A stretch of 64,000 bases of DNA from Aurantimonas sp. Leaf443 (GCF_001425575.1 NZ_LMRD01000001.1:64537-128536); one strand, 5' to 3'; positions 16,926-25,529 are shown, numbered from the stretch's first letter. Notes: generated by a model not told the origin, from the sequence alone. Translations and numbers: made by a program.

Positions 16926-18419
16926 ATGACGATCGCCATGCCCAAGCCCTCGCAGGCCGTGCTGTCGCGCCGGGCCGAGATCGTGGCGGCGCTCAAGGCG
17001 ATCGTGCCGGGCGAGGGCGTCGTCGACGCCTCGAACGAGATGGCCGTCTTCGAGAGCGACGGGCTCACCGCCTATCGCCAGCTGCCGCTCGTCGTCGTTC
17101 TGCCGAAGACGGTGGCCGAGGTCGCCGCCATCCTGAAATATTGCCACGCCAACGAGATCCCCGTCGTGCCGCGCGGCTCGGGCACCTCGCTCTCGGGCGG
17201 CGCGCTGCCGCTGCAGGACGGGGTGCTGCTCGTCCTCTCCAGGTTCAACAAGGTGCTAGAGATCGACTTCGACAACCGCTGCGCCGTGGTGCAGCCGGGC
17301 GTCACCAATCTCGGCATCACCAGGGCGGTGGAGCATCGCGGCTTCTACTACGCGCCCGATCCCTCCTCGCAGATCGCCTGCTCGATCGGGGGCAACGTCG
17401 CGGAGAATTCGGGCGGCGTGCACTGCCTGAAATACGGGCTCACCTCCAACAACGTCATCGGCGTCGAGTTCGTCACGATCGAGGGCGAGGTGATGCGCCT
17501 CGGCGGCAAGCATCTCGATTCGGAAGGCTATGATCTCCTCGGCCTGATGACGGGCTCGGAAGGGCTGCTCGGCGTCGTCACGGAGGTCACCGTGCGCATC
17601 CTGCAGGCGCCCGAGACCGCGCGCGCGCTCCTCATCGGCTTCCCCACCTCCGAACAGGCCGGGGCCTGCGTCGCCCGGATCATCGCCGAGGGCATCATCC
17701 CCGGCGGCATGGAGATGATGGACCGGCCGGCGATCCACGCGGCGGAGGCCTTCGTCAATGCCGGCTATCCGCTCGACGTCGAGGCGCTCCTGATCGTCGA
17801 GCTCGACGGGCCGAAGGCCGAGGTCGACCATCTCATCGCCGCCGTCGAGACGATCGCCACCGCCAACGGCGCGACGACCGCCCGCATCTCCCATTCCGAC
17901 GAGGAGCGCGCCGCCTTCTGGGCCGGGCGCAAGGCGGCCTTCCCCGCCGTCGGGCGCATCTCCCCCGACTATTACTGCATGGACGGCACGATCCCGCGCA
18001 AGGAACTGCCGAAGGTGCTGGCCGGCATGAAGGCCCTGTCGGAGAAATACGGTCTGGGCGTCGCCAACGTCTTCCATGCCGGCGACGGCAACCTGCATCC
18101 GCTCATCCTCTACGACGCCAACAAGAAGGGCGAGCTGAACCGGGCCGAATCCTTCGGCAACGACATCCTGCGCCTCTGCGTGGAGGTGGGCGGCGTGCTG
18201 ACCGGCGAGCACGGGGTGGGCGTGGAGAAGCGCGACCTCATGCCCGAGATGTTCTCCGAGGACGACCTGAAGCATCAGCAGCGCGTCAAATGCGCCTTCG
18301 ACGCCAAGCATCTCCTCAATCCCGGCAAGGTCTTCCCCGTCCTCCACCGCTGCGCCGAACTCGGCCGCATGCATGTCCACAAGGGCGAGGTCGCCTTTCC
18401 CGACCTGCCGCGCTTCTAG
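16926..18419 (+). CDS. glcD: Glycolate oxidase FAD-linked subunit GlcD
   Basis: 497 residues. GlcD is the FAD subunit that oxidises glycolate (and D-lactate) to glyoxylate, working with GlcE and GlcF. The N-terminal FAD_binding_4 domain shows VVPRGSGTSLSGGALP, YYAPDPSSQIACSIGGNVAENSGG and LLGLMTGSEGLLGVVTEV. The C-terminal oxidase domain ends with VFHAGDGNLHPLI, GGVLTGEHGVGVEKR and the typical LNPGKVFP. AGGGAG lies seven bases before the ATG. It is first in the operon glcD-glcE-(two inserted genes)-glcF. No glcC-type regulator is adjacent. Confidence 0.95.
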   Translation: MTIAMPKPSQAVLSRRAEIVAALKAIVPGEGVVDASNEMAVFESDGLTAYRQLPLVVVLPKTVAEVAAILKYCHANEIPVVPRGSGTSLSGGALPLQDGVLLVLSRFNKVLEIDFDNRCAVVQPGVTNLGITRAVEHRGFYYAPDPSSQIACSIGGNVAENSGGVHCLKYGLTSNNVIGVEFVTIEGEVMRLGGKHLDSEGYDLLGLMTGSEGLLGVVTEVTVRILQAPETARALLIGFPTSEQAGACVARIIAEGIIPGGMEMMDRPAIHAAEAFVNAGYPLDVEALLIVELDGPKAEVDHLIAAVETIATANGATTARISHSDEERAAFWAGRKAAFPAVGRISPDYYCMDGTIPRKELPKVLAGMKALSEKYGLGVANVFHAGDGNLHPLILYDANKKGELNRAESFGNDILRLCVEVGGVLTGEHGVGVEKRDLMPEMFSEDDLKHQQRVKCAFDAKHLLNPGKVFPVLHRCAELGRMHVHKGEVAFPDLPRF

Positions 18420-18496
18420 GGGCGGGAGATGGGTCGCCTCGGATCGTCCTTCTGCAACCGTCGCTGCGTCGACACAGGTCGGGGCAACGCCGCGCC

Positions 18497-19726
18497 ATGA
18501 GCCTTGCGAATTCGTCTCCGCTGGAAACGGTCTATCGCCCGCGCGGCGTCGAAGAGGTGCGCGACATCGTCGCCGCCTCCGTCTCGGCCGGCGAGCCGCT
18601 CAGCGTCGAGGGCACGGGTTCCAAGCGCGGCCTCGGCCGGCCGGTCCAGGCGGCGCGCACGCTGTCCCTGTCGGCGATGAGCGGCGTCACGCTCTACGAG
18701 CCGGAGGAACTGGTTCTCTCGGCCAGGGCCGGCACGCCGATCGCCGAGATCGAGGCGCTGGTGGACGCGAACCGCCAGCGGCTCGAATTCGAGCCGATGG
18801 ATCTCGGGCCGCTGTTCGGCCGGCCGCAAGGCGAGGGCACGCTCGGCGGCGTGGTCTCCTGCAACCTGTCGGGCCCGCGCCGCCTGAAGCAGGGCGCGGC
18901 GCGCGACCACGTGCTCGGCCTCACCGCCGTGTCCGGGCGCGCGGAGATCTTCAAGGCCGGCGGGCGCGTGGTGAAGAACGTCACCGGCTACGATCTCTCG
19001 AAGGGGCTGACGGGCTCCTTCGGCACGCTCGCCGTCCTCACCGACATCACGATCAAGGTCCTGCCGAAGGCGCAGACGGAGACGACGCTCGTCCTGCGCG
19101 GGCTGTCCGAGGAGGAGGCGGCCGGCGCGATGGCCGCGGCCATGGGCTCGCCGGCCGAGGTCTCGGGCGCCGCGCATCTGCCGGCCCATGTCGCCGCCCG
19201 GGTCGCGTCCGGCGCGCTCGGCCGCGAATCCGCCACGGCCATCCGGCTCGAAGGGTTCGGCCCCTCGGTCGCCGCGCGCGCCGAGCATCTGGGCAAGGCG
19301 CTCGGCAAGGTGGCGCCGCTGGAGCGCCTGGAAGGCGAGGCCTCGCAGGCGCTCTGGCGCGACATCCGCGACGTGCGCCCCTTCGCCGACGGCACGCAGC
19401 GCCCGGTCTGGCGCATCTCCTGCACGCCGACGCGCGGCCATGAGATCGTCATGGCGCTGCGCATGGCGGCGGCGGCGGAAGCCTTCTACGACTGGCAGGG
19501 CGGCCTCGTCTGGCTGCGCCTCGACGGCGATCCGGAAGCGGCGGCCGTGCGCGAGGCCGTGCGCCGCCACGGCGGCGGCCACGCGATGCTGGTGCGCGCG
19601 GCGGACGGCCTTCGCGCGGCGGCCGACGTCTTCCACCCCCAGCCCGCCCCGCTCGCCGCGCTGTCCCGGCGGCTGAAGGAGCAGTTCGACCCCGCGGGCG
19701 TGCTCAATCCGGGCCGGATGGGATGA
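18497..19726 (+). CDS. glcE: Glycolate oxidase subunit GlcE
   Basis: 409 residues. This second FAD-binding subunit has a PCMH-type FAD domain, shorter than GlcD. Motifs include VEGTGSKRGLGRP, GEGTLGGVVSCNLSGPRRL and GGRVVKNVTGYDLSKGLTGSFGTL (split across 18960-19030), with LNPGRMG at the C-terminus. It begins 77 bp after glcD. Its TGA falls where an ATG for a longer form of the next gene would overlap (ATGA at 19723), so the inserted DUF433 gene is read on the glc transcript. Confidence 0.93.
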   Translation: MSLANSSPLETVYRPRGVEEVRDIVAASVSAGEPLSVEGTGSKRGLGRPVQAARTLSLSAMSGVTLYEPEELVLSARAGTPIAEIEALVDANRQRLEFEPMDLGPLFGRPQGEGTLGGVVSCNLSGPRRLKQGAARDHVLGLTAVSGRAEIFKAGGRVVKNVTGYDLSKGLTGSFGTLAVLTDITIKVLPKAQTETTLVLRGLSEEEAAGAMAAAMGSPAEVSGAAHLPAHVAARVASGALGRESATAIRLEGFGPSVAARAEHLGKALGKVAPLERLEGEASQALWRDIRDVRPFADGTQRPVWRISCTPTRGHEIVMALRMAAAAEAFYDWQGGLVWLRLDGDPEAAAVREAVRRHGGGHAMLVRAADGLRAAADVFHPQPAPLAALSRRLKEQFDPAGVLNPGRMG

Positions 19727-19737
19727 GGGACGAGGCG

Positions 19738-19992
19738 ATGGCGATCGAGCCGAAGGATGTGATGAGTTGCGATCCTGGCGTGGTTTCCGGGGCCGTGGTC
19801 TTCAGGGGGACGCGCGTATCGGTGGACGCGCTGTTCGACAATCTCGCAGACGGAATGTCTCTCGGCGACTTCTTCGAGTGCTTCCCAACCGTTCAGCCCT
19901 GGCAGGTGGAAGAGGCGCTGATGCTCGCCAAGCGCGAGATCATCGGCGCCATGAAAGTTTCTTCGGACGGGAAGGCGCTTGCAAGTGCGTGA
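19738..19992 (+). CDS. DUF433 antitoxin-like protein
   Basis: 84 residues from the ATG at 19738 (GAGGG eight bases upstream); an ATG at 19723 would add five residues and overlap the glcE stop. The core RGTRVSVDALFDNLADGMS, then FFECFPTVQPWQVEEALMLA, is the DUF433 fold: a small winged-helix-like protein usually encoded as the antitoxin of a DUF5615 PIN-like toxin. Here no PIN protein follows. The next gene overlaps its 3' end by 8 bp and encodes a PD-(D/E)XK nuclease. Codon use is less GC-biased than glcE and glcF, suggesting acquisition. The antitoxin role with this partner is inference. Confidence 0.82.
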   Translation: MAIEPKDVMSCDPGVVSGAVVFRGTRVSVDALFDNLADGMSLGDFFECFPTVQPWQVEEALMLAKREIIGAMKVSSDGKALASA

Positions 19993-20719
19993 GGATTACC
20001 CGGCCTGGCTCCAGGCCCAGGCCTATGCCGACAACACCTGTCAAGCTCAGATCCAGCGCATCCGGAAGGTGGAAGACGCCTATGGCGATCTGGCCCAACG
20101 GCAGATCGACCAGGGCTACGACGTGCTGATCGGCGAGCTGACCTACAGCCTCGCCGACGAGCGATCGGGCAAGCCCAATCCCTCGCGCATCCGCATCGAG
20201 GGAAACATCCGGAACGGCCTGCAATCCTACAAGAGCGCGGTCGTGCGGTATCGGACGTTCCTGACGCAGACGCGGGAAGCGTCCGTCATTCTCGAACCGT
20301 CGCCGATGCCGGCGATCCGGCCTGTGCCGGCCGACGACCCGTTGCTGCAGAAATTCTCCCTGGAACGCGACATGCAGGCCTCGCTGCGACGCCATGTCGG
20401 TTTCCTCGAGGAAGGACTGCGCGTCGTCGACGACGGCGCCGAACGATCGGTGGAGACCGGCTTCATCGACATCACCTGTCGGGACCGCGACGACAGGCTC
20501 GTGGTCGTCGAACTCAAGGCCGGGACGGCCGACAACCGGGCGATCGGGCAGATCCTCGGCTACATGGGCGACCTCGGCCGGGAAGAGAACTCCAACGACA
20601 TCCGGGGCCTCCTCGTGGCTCATGCCTTCGACAAGCGGACGCGATCCGCAGCACGCATGCTTCCGAACGTGACCCTGGTGCGCTACGCCTTACGGTTCGC
20701 GTTCGAGGTTGAGGAATAG
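19985..20719 (+). CDS. NucS-like PD-(D/E)XK endonuclease with helical N-terminal domain
   Basis: 244 residues from the GTG at 19985 (GGAAGG nine bases upstream); a TTG at 19979 is the alternative. Residues about 1-95 are helical and resemble a SAM-like DNA-binding module (YPAWLQAQAYADNTCQAQI, then PNPSRIRIEGNIRNGLQSY). Residues about 120-244 match the NucS/EndoMS C-terminal nuclease: ERDMQASLRRHVGFLEEGL, then GFIDIT (Asp162), VVVELKAG (Glu176, Lys178) and AIGQILGYMG (Gln189). The catalytic D-ExK set is intact. It overlaps the DUF433 gene by 8 bp, and glcF starts 5 bp after it with its ribosome site inside this gene. The NucS N-terminal dimer domain is absent, so mismatch repair is not implied; restriction-like or toxin activity is more likely. 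Confidence 0.8.
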   Translation: MREDYPAWLQAQAYADNTCQAQIQRIRKVEDAYGDLAQRQIDQGYDVLIGELTYSLADERSGKPNPSRIRIEGNIRNGLQSYKSAVVRYRTFLTQTREASVILEPSPMPAIRPVPADDPLLQKFSLERDMQASLRRHVGFLEEGLRVVDDGAERSVETGFIDITCRDRDDRLVVVELKAGTADNRAIGQILGYMGDLGREENSNDIRGLLVAHAFDKRTRSAARMLPNVTLVRYALRFAFEVEE

Positions 20720-20724
20720 CGCCG

Positions 20725-22068
20725 ATGCAGACCTCCTTCACGCCCGCCCAGCTCGCCAAGCCCGATCTCGCCGATTCCGAGCAGATCATCCGCAAATGCG
20801 TGCATTGCGGCTTCTGCACCGCGACCTGCCCGACCTATGTCACGCTCGGCAACGAGCTCGACAGTCCGCGCGGCCGCATCTACCTCATCAAGGAGATGCT
20901 GGAGAACGACCGCCCGGCCGACGAGAAGGTCGTCACCCATATCGACCGCTGCCTCTCCTGCCTCGCCTGCATGACGACCTGCCCGTCCGGCGTGAACTAC
21001 ATGCATCTCGTCGACCACGCGCGCGTGCATATCGAGAAGACTTACAGGCGCCCGCTCCTCGACCGGCTGATCCGGCAGGTCCTGGCGATGGTTCTGCCCT
21101 ATCCCGGCCGCTTCCGGGCAAGCCTGACGCTGGCGCGCCTCGCCCGTCCGCTCGCCGGCGCCTTCGACGCGGTGAAGCCGCTGCGCCCGCTCGCCGCCAT
21201 GCTGCGGCTCGCCCCGCGCGCCGTGCCGGCGGCCTCGCCGGTCGACCGGCCGGCCTCGCACCGGCCGCAGGGACAGAGGCGCGGGCGCGTGGCGCTCTTG
21301 CGCGGCTGTGCGCAGTCGGTGCTCGACCCGAAGATCAACGAGGCGACTGTGCGCCTCCTCACGCGGCTCGGCGTCGAGGTGGTGGTGCCGAAGGGGGAGG
21401 GCTGCTGCGGCGCGCTCGTCCACCATATGGGCCGCGAGGACGACGCGCTCGATTTCGCCCGGCGCAATGTCGACGTCTGGGCGAAGGCGGCCGACGAGGG
21501 TGGGCTCGACGCCATCGTCATCACCGCCTCCGGCTGCGGCACCACGATCAAGGACTACGGCTTCATGCTGCGGCTCGACCCCGCCTATGCGCAGAAGGCC
21601 GCCCGCGTCTCGGCGCTCGCCAAGGACGTGACCGAATATCTCGCCGCGCTCGACCTGCCGGTGCCCGCGAACCCGACCGATCTTCGCGTCGCCTATCATT
21701 CCGCCTGCTCGATGCAGCACGGGCAGAAGATCGTGAAGGCGCCGAAAGTGCTTCTGGCGGAGGCCGGCTTCACCGTGCGGGACGTGCCGGAGGGGCATCT
21801 GTGCTGCGGCTCGGCCGGCACCTACAACATCCTCCAGCCCGAGATCGCCGGCCAGCTGCGCGACCGCAAGGTGCGCAATATCGAGAGCGTGACGCCGCAG
21901 GTGATCGCCACCGGCAATATCGGCTGCATGACGCAGATCGGCGGCGGCACCGCCATTCCCGTCCTCCACACGGTGGAGCTTCTGGACTGGGCCTTCGGCG
22001 GCGAGAAGCCGGCACGCCTGTCCGGCATCGAGCCCGAAGGGTCCCCGGCGCTCGTCGCGGCGGAGTAG
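20725..22068 (+). CDS. glcF: Glycolate oxidase iron-sulfur subunit GlcF
   Basis: 447 residues. GlcF passes electrons from the GlcD/GlcE flavins to the membrane chain. Two 4Fe-4S ferredoxin motifs sit near the N-terminus: Cys25/28/31/35 (CVHCGFCTATCPTY) and Cys76/79/82/86 (CLSCLACMTTCPSG). Two CCG domains follow (EGCCGALVHHMG and GHLCCGSAGTYN), as in heterodisulfide-reductase-type subunits. GAGGA at 20711-20715, inside the upstream nuclease gene, precedes the ATG, so its translation depends on the inserted module being on the same message. It converges on the L,D-transpeptidase gene 47 bp away. Confidence 0.95.
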   Translation: MQTSFTPAQLAKPDLADSEQIIRKCVHCGFCTATCPTYVTLGNELDSPRGRIYLIKEMLENDRPADEKVVTHIDRCLSCLACMTTCPSGVNYMHLVDHARVHIEKTYRRPLLDRLIRQVLAMVLPYPGRFRASLTLARLARPLAGAFDAVKPLRPLAAMLRLAPRAVPAASPVDRPASHRPQGQRRGRVALLRGCAQSVLDPKINEATVRLLTRLGVEVVVPKGEGCCGALVHHMGREDDALDFARRNVDVWAKAADEGGLDAIVITASGCGTTIKDYGFMLRLDPAYAQKAARVSALAKDVTEYLAALDLPVPANPTDLRVAYHSACSMQHGQKIVKAPKVLLAEAGFTVRDVPEGHLCCGSAGTYNILQPEIAGQLRDRKVRNIESVTPQVIATGNIGCMTQIGGGTAIPVLHTVELLDWAFGGEKPARLSGIEPEGSPALVAAE

Positions 22069-22115
22069 TGGTTCCGGGTGCGGAGCGCCGGCCGGGCGCC
22101 CCGCCTCTTTCGCCG

Positions 22116-22811
22116 TCAGTTGCCGAAGATCGTCTCCAGGAGGCCGCGACGCACGGGGCCGAGATCGGCATAGAGGCCGCTCGCCGTCTCGCGCGGGCCG
22201 ACGACGATGACCTTGGTGCCGGAGGGCACGCGGCCATAGAGGTGCTCCACGTCCTCGTTCATCATGCGGATGCAGCCCGAGGACATTTCGTGGCCGATCG
22301 TCCAGGGCTGGTTGGTGCCGTGGATGCGGAACATGGAATCGCGCCCGCCGCGATAGAGATACATGGCGCGCGCGCCGAGCGGATTGCCGGGGCCGCCCGC
22401 CATGTAGGCCGGCAGGATGCGGCCCTTGGCGCGCTCGCGCACCACCATGGCGGCCGGCGGCGTCCAGCCCGGCCATTCGGCCTTGCGCCCGACGCTCATG
22501 CGGCCCGACCAGCCGAAGCCCTCCTTGCCGACGCCCACGCCGTAGCGCGTCGCCGTGCCGCCCGGCTCGACGAAGTAGAGATACTTGCGCCGCGAATCGA
22601 CGATGATCGTGCCCGGCGCCTCGGCGGTCCGCAGCTTCACCTGCCGGCGCATGAATTCGGGCGCGGGCTTGCGCTTCATCAGCTGGCGCTCGGCCGGCGT
22701 CATGCCGGTGACAGCGGCCTGATAGCCGAAGCCGCGCGTCTCCTGGGCCTGCGCGCCGCCGCAGAGGCCGAGCCCCAGGATCGCCGCGGCCAGAATGGTC
22801 CTCATCGTCAT
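22116..22811 (-). CDS. L,D-transpeptidase (YkuD family), short paralogue
   Basis: 231 residues. A Sec signal peptide (hydrophobic LAAAILGLGLCGGAQAQ) directs it to the periplasm. The YkuD domain has His164 in FRIHGTNQPW and the catalytic Cys180 in SSGCIRM. Such enzymes form 3-3 peptidoglycan cross-links or attach proteins to peptidoglycan. The whole catalytic half closely parallels the upstream gene at 22927-23799, including RERAKGRILP and NPLGAR, so they are tandem paralogues. ATGs at 22811 and 22805 are both possible. Substrate role cannot be told apart from sequence. Confidence 0.93.
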   Translation of the reverse strand: MTMRTILAAAILGLGLCGGAQAQETRGFGYQAAVTGMTPAERQLMKRKPAPEFMRRQVKLRTAEAPGTIIVDSRRKYLYFVEPGGTATRYGVGVGKEGFGWSGRMSVGRKAEWPGWTPPAAMVVRERAKGRILPAYMAGGPGNPLGARAMYLYRGGRDSMFRIHGTNQPWTIGHEMSSGCIRMMNEDVEHLYGRVPSGTKVIVVGPRETASGLYADLGPVRRGLLETIFGN

Positions 22812-22926
22812 GTCGTCCCTCTCCCTCGCAAGGCCGCGCCCTGGCGCCAGACCTCCCGGCCAGAAGGCCGGTCCCCGTTCCGTTCGTGGGCCCGCGCCGC
22901 CCCGGCGCGAGTCTTCGGCGTCGTGC

Positions 22927-23799
22927 TCAGCGCACGGTGACGCGGGTGCCGACCTTCACCCGCTCGTAGAGGTCGGTCACGTCCTCGTTGCGCATGCGGA
23001 TGCAGCCGGAGGAGACGGCCGAGCCGATCGTCCAGGGCTGGTTGGTGCCGTGGATGCGGTAGAGCGTGGAGCCGAGATAGAGCGCGCGGGCGCCGAGCGG
23101 GTTCGCCTCGCCGCCGTCCATGCGCACCGGCAGGATGCGGCCCTTGGCGCGTTCGCGCGCCCGCATCTGCGCGGGCGGCGTCCAGGAGGGCCACTCGGCC
23201 TTGCGGGTGATGGCGTGCGAGCCCTTCCAGGCGAAGCCCGGCTTGCCGACGCCGACCCCGTAGCGCCGCGCCATGCCGTTCTTGCCGACATGGTAGAGGA
23301 ACTTCGCCCGCGTATCGATGACGATCGTGCCGGGCTTGCCGTCGTAGGGCACGTCCTGCGGCAGGAAGACGGGGTCGATCTCGCGCTGCGGGCTGACGGC
23401 GCGGGGCGCGCGCACGGCCTGCCGGGGACCGCCGACGACGTAGCCCGCGCTCATGCCCGGCACGATGCGCTGCTGCTGCTGCAGGCGCTGCGGCTGCTGC
23501 ACCACGGTGCCCTGGCCCATGAGCGGCACGTAGCTCGGCCGGCCGCCGCCCGAGCGCCGGTCGACCCGCATCATGGGCTGGGCGATGACCTGGCCGGCGA
23601 CGCGCTGCGGCCGGGCATCGGCGCGCGCAGCGCCGGAGCCCGGCGAGAGCTGCAGCGTCCATTCCGCCTGGAGGCCCGGCGAGACCTCCACCGGCGGCAG
23701 CGTGCCGTAGCGCGCCTGCGCCAGGGTTCCGCTCGTCGTTCCGCCGAGGGAGGCGAGGAGCGCGGCGATGGCGAGGCCGGCCGTCTTCGTGAAGCGCAT
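22927..23799 (-). CDS. L,D-transpeptidase (YkuD family), long paralogue
   Basis: 290 residues. A signal peptide (AGLAIAALLASLGG...LAQA) is followed by a 110-residue linker rich in Pro, Gln and Arg, with a polyglutamine-like patch (QRLQQQQR) near 104-111. The YkuD domain covers about 150-290, with His250 and catalytic Cys266 in SSGCIRM. The linker, absent from the downstream paralogue, could span or contact the wall. Both genes share a strand and are 115 bp apart. The AT-rich region upstream (about 23915-23945) probably holds the promoter. Confidence 0.93.
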   Translation of the reverse strand: MRFTKTAGLAIAALLASLGGTTSGTLAQARYGTLPPVEVSPGLQAEWTLQLSPGSGAARADARPQRVAGQVIAQPMMRVDRRSGGGRPSYVPLMGQGTVVQQPQRLQQQQRIVPGMSAGYVVGGPRQAVRAPRAVSPQREIDPVFLPQDVPYDGKPGTIVIDTRAKFLYHVGKNGMARRYGVGVGKPGFAWKGSHAITRKAEWPSWTPPAQMRARERAKGRILPVRMDGGEANPLGARALYLGSTLYRIHGTNQPWTIGSAVSSGCIRMRNEDVTDLYERVKVGTRVTVR

Positions 23800-24241
23800 G
23801 ACAGTTCCCCGAATGGAAAAGACCCGGCTCCGGGAGCGGGTCGCAGGGTGTCGAGACTGCGGCCAAAGCCCGACGGAATGGTGAATCGGGCGTCCTTCTC
23901 AGGCAAGCCGCCGGAAGAACTATTCTTAAGGTAAACGATGCGTTTCACCGCAAGGTTGTGCCGGTCGCGTCCGACCTCGCTTCGGCGGATACAGCGGAAG
24001 GTGACCCTGAGGAAAGTCTGCAACAGTTCGGAAAGTATAAGAAATAGGCATTGCGGGCGGACGCACGAAATGTAGGCTGCCTTCACCGGACGCAGGAGCC
24101 GGACGAGGGCGGGCGAGACGATCCGCGAGACGGGGCGAAAACGCAGGAGAGGGCATGTCACGGCGGGCCGCCGGGAGGCGGGCGGCACGCGAGCGCCCAT
24201 AACCGAGCCGCCAGGAGCGGCCCCCGAGCGAGACCCTTTCC
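23800..24241. other. Long divergent intergenic region with AT-rich promoter-like patches
   Basis: 442 bp between the divergent transpeptidase and small-protein genes, with no credible coding frame. It is much richer in A+T than its surroundings. On the minus strand, GTTTACCTTAAGAATAG (around 23922-23938) has a half-site weakly like the CtrA box TTAACC. A run near 24022-24050 (CAGTTCGGAAAGTATAAG and beyond) is also AT-rich. A GACCCG...CGGGTC stem (23820-23841) lies in the transpeptidase leader. Promoters in both directions are likely; exact elements are uncertain. Confidence 0.4.
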
Positions 24242-24436
24242 ATGATCGCCCTCACGCTGATCGTCTGCCTCAACGCCACGCCCGGCGACTGCCGCCCGGA
24301 AAAGGTGGCCTTCGAGGGATCCGTGCTGCAATGCGCCATGTTCGGCCAGGCGGCGGCCGCGCAATGGCTGACCGCCAAGCCGAAATGGCACCTGAAGAAA
24401 TGGCGCTGCGACGGCCGCCCGCTCGACGACGCCTGA
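24242..24436 (+). CDS. Conserved small cysteine-containing hypothetical protein
   Basis: 64 residues starting MIALTLIVCLNATPGDCR and ending KWHLKKWRCDGRPLDDA. It has four cysteines (positions 9, 17, 31 and 56), a Trp/Lys-rich C-terminal part and no clear cleavable signal peptide. I recognise the pattern as a small conserved hypothetical of Rhizobiales with spaced cysteines and a KW-x(5)-KWRC ending. Cysteine number and spacing suggest disulfides or metal binding, which is inference. It stands alone, divergent from the long transpeptidase. Function unknown. Confidence 0.6.
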   Translation: MIALTLIVCLNATPGDCRPEKVAFEGSVLQCAMFGQAAAAQWLTAKPKWHLKKWRCDGRPLDDA

Positions 24437-24541
24437 CCGAGGCGGGCATGCGCCCGCGATCGCCTTCGCCCGGGGTGGGAAGAGAGGCGGCGTCGGCGCT
24501 TGACGCCCCGCTCTTGTCGTCGGCGCCACCGCAGCTCGGCT

Positions 24542-24572
24542 GCCTCCTTCTCCCGGGACGGGAGAAGGAGGC
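24542..24572. repeat. Dispersed-type intergenic palindrome (REP-like)
   Basis: A perfect 13-bp inverted repeat, GCCTCCTTCTCCC / GGGAGAAGGAGGC, around GGGAC. It resembles the CTTCTCCC...GGGAGAAG palindromes scattered in many copies through intergenic DNA of rhizobial genomes. It could act as a transcript stabiliser or REP element. Only one good copy is in this window, so its repeated nature is from general knowledge. Confidence 0.5.
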
Positions 24573-24652
24573 GCGTCATCGTTCGGGGCCTTCCCTGGGG
24601 CCGGCTTGCGGCGGCGCTTGCCTCCCGCCCGGGGCTCTGCCATCGACACGCC

Positions 24653-25318
24653 ATGAGCGACGACCCAGCCCTTCCCGATCCCGCTGCCGCGCCGGGCCTC
24701 GCCCTTTCGCCCGACGGCCGTCATCGCTGCGCCTGGGGCGAGGGGAGCGAACTGTACCGCGCCTATCACGACGCGGAATGGGGCCGGCCGAGCGGTGACG
24801 ACGACCGGCTCTTCGAGAAACTGTGCCTCGAAGGGTTTCAGGCGGGCCTCTCCTGGATCACGATCCTGCGCAAGCGCGAGGCCTTCCGCGAACGCTTCCA
24901 CGGTTTCGCGGTGAGCCGCGTCGCCGCCATGGACGAGGCGGATGTCGAGCGCATCGTCGCGGATGCGCGCATCGTGCGCCACCGCGCCAAGATCGTCTCG
25001 GCGCTGAACAACGCCCGCCGCGTCGAGGCGCTGCGGCAGGAGACGGGTGCTTCCTTCGCCGCCTTTCTCTGGGCGCACGAGCCGCCGGCGGCCGAGCGTC
25101 CCGCCACCGTCACCGGTGCCTGGATGCGCGCCAACCCGGTGACGCCCGCGTCCGCGCGCCTGTCGAAGGCGCTGAAGGGGCGGGGCTTCAGCTTCGTCGG
25201 ACCCACGACGGTCTACGCGTTCCTGCAGTCGATGGGCTTCGTGAACGACCATATCGAGGGCTGCTGCGCGCGGGGCCCGTGCGAGGCGGCCCGGGCGCGC
25301 TTCGTGCGGCCGCGCTAA
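24653..25318 (+). CDS. tag: DNA-3-methyladenine glycosylase I
   Basis: 221 residues. Tag removes 3-methyladenine (and 3-methylguanine) from alkylated DNA to start base excision repair. Motifs are [20 protein letters not shown] at the N-terminus, [20 protein letters not shown], and [20 protein letters not shown] with EGCC at the C-terminus. The Cys and His zinc ligands of the E. coli enzyme (Cys4, His17, His175, Cys179) all have equivalents here. The start is the ATG at 24653; the N-terminus is about 20 residues longer than in E. coli. Confidence 0.95.
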   Translation: MSDDPALPDPAAAPGLALSPDGRHRCAWGEGSELYRAYHDAEWGRPSGDDDRLFEKLCLEGFQAGLSWITILRKREAFRERFHGFAVSRVAAMDEADVERIVADARIVRHRAKIVSALNNARRVEALRQETGASFAAFLWAHEPPAAERPATVTGAWMRANPVTPASARLSKALKGRGFSFVGPTTVYAFLQSMGFVNDHIEGCCARGPCEAARARFVRPR

Positions 25319-25529
25319 AAGCGCGAGCGCCGCCGAACCGTCCGAGCGTCGGGTGACGCGCGCCGGGGGCGCCGAAGCCGACCCGATCCGCCGCCGGAAA
25401 ACCCTTCCCATCGCCGCGCTCGCGCCGCTTCCGCCCGGCGAGGCCGATGGCACCGGCGTTGATTTTGCCGGTCGATCCGTTACGACGCGGACCAGACAAG
25501 ACCGACATCCCCGCACAGACGAGCGATCC

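Noticed and set aside
19985-20719. Calling the nuclease a NucS mismatch repair enzyme
   Set aside because: The N-terminal NucS dimer/DNA-binding domain is missing and replaced by a helical module, and mutL is present in the same window, so the organism uses MutSL.
23915-23945. Firm CtrA box upstream of the long transpeptidase
   Set aside because: The match to TTAACC is weak and the second half-site is absent; kept only as an AT-rich promoter patch.
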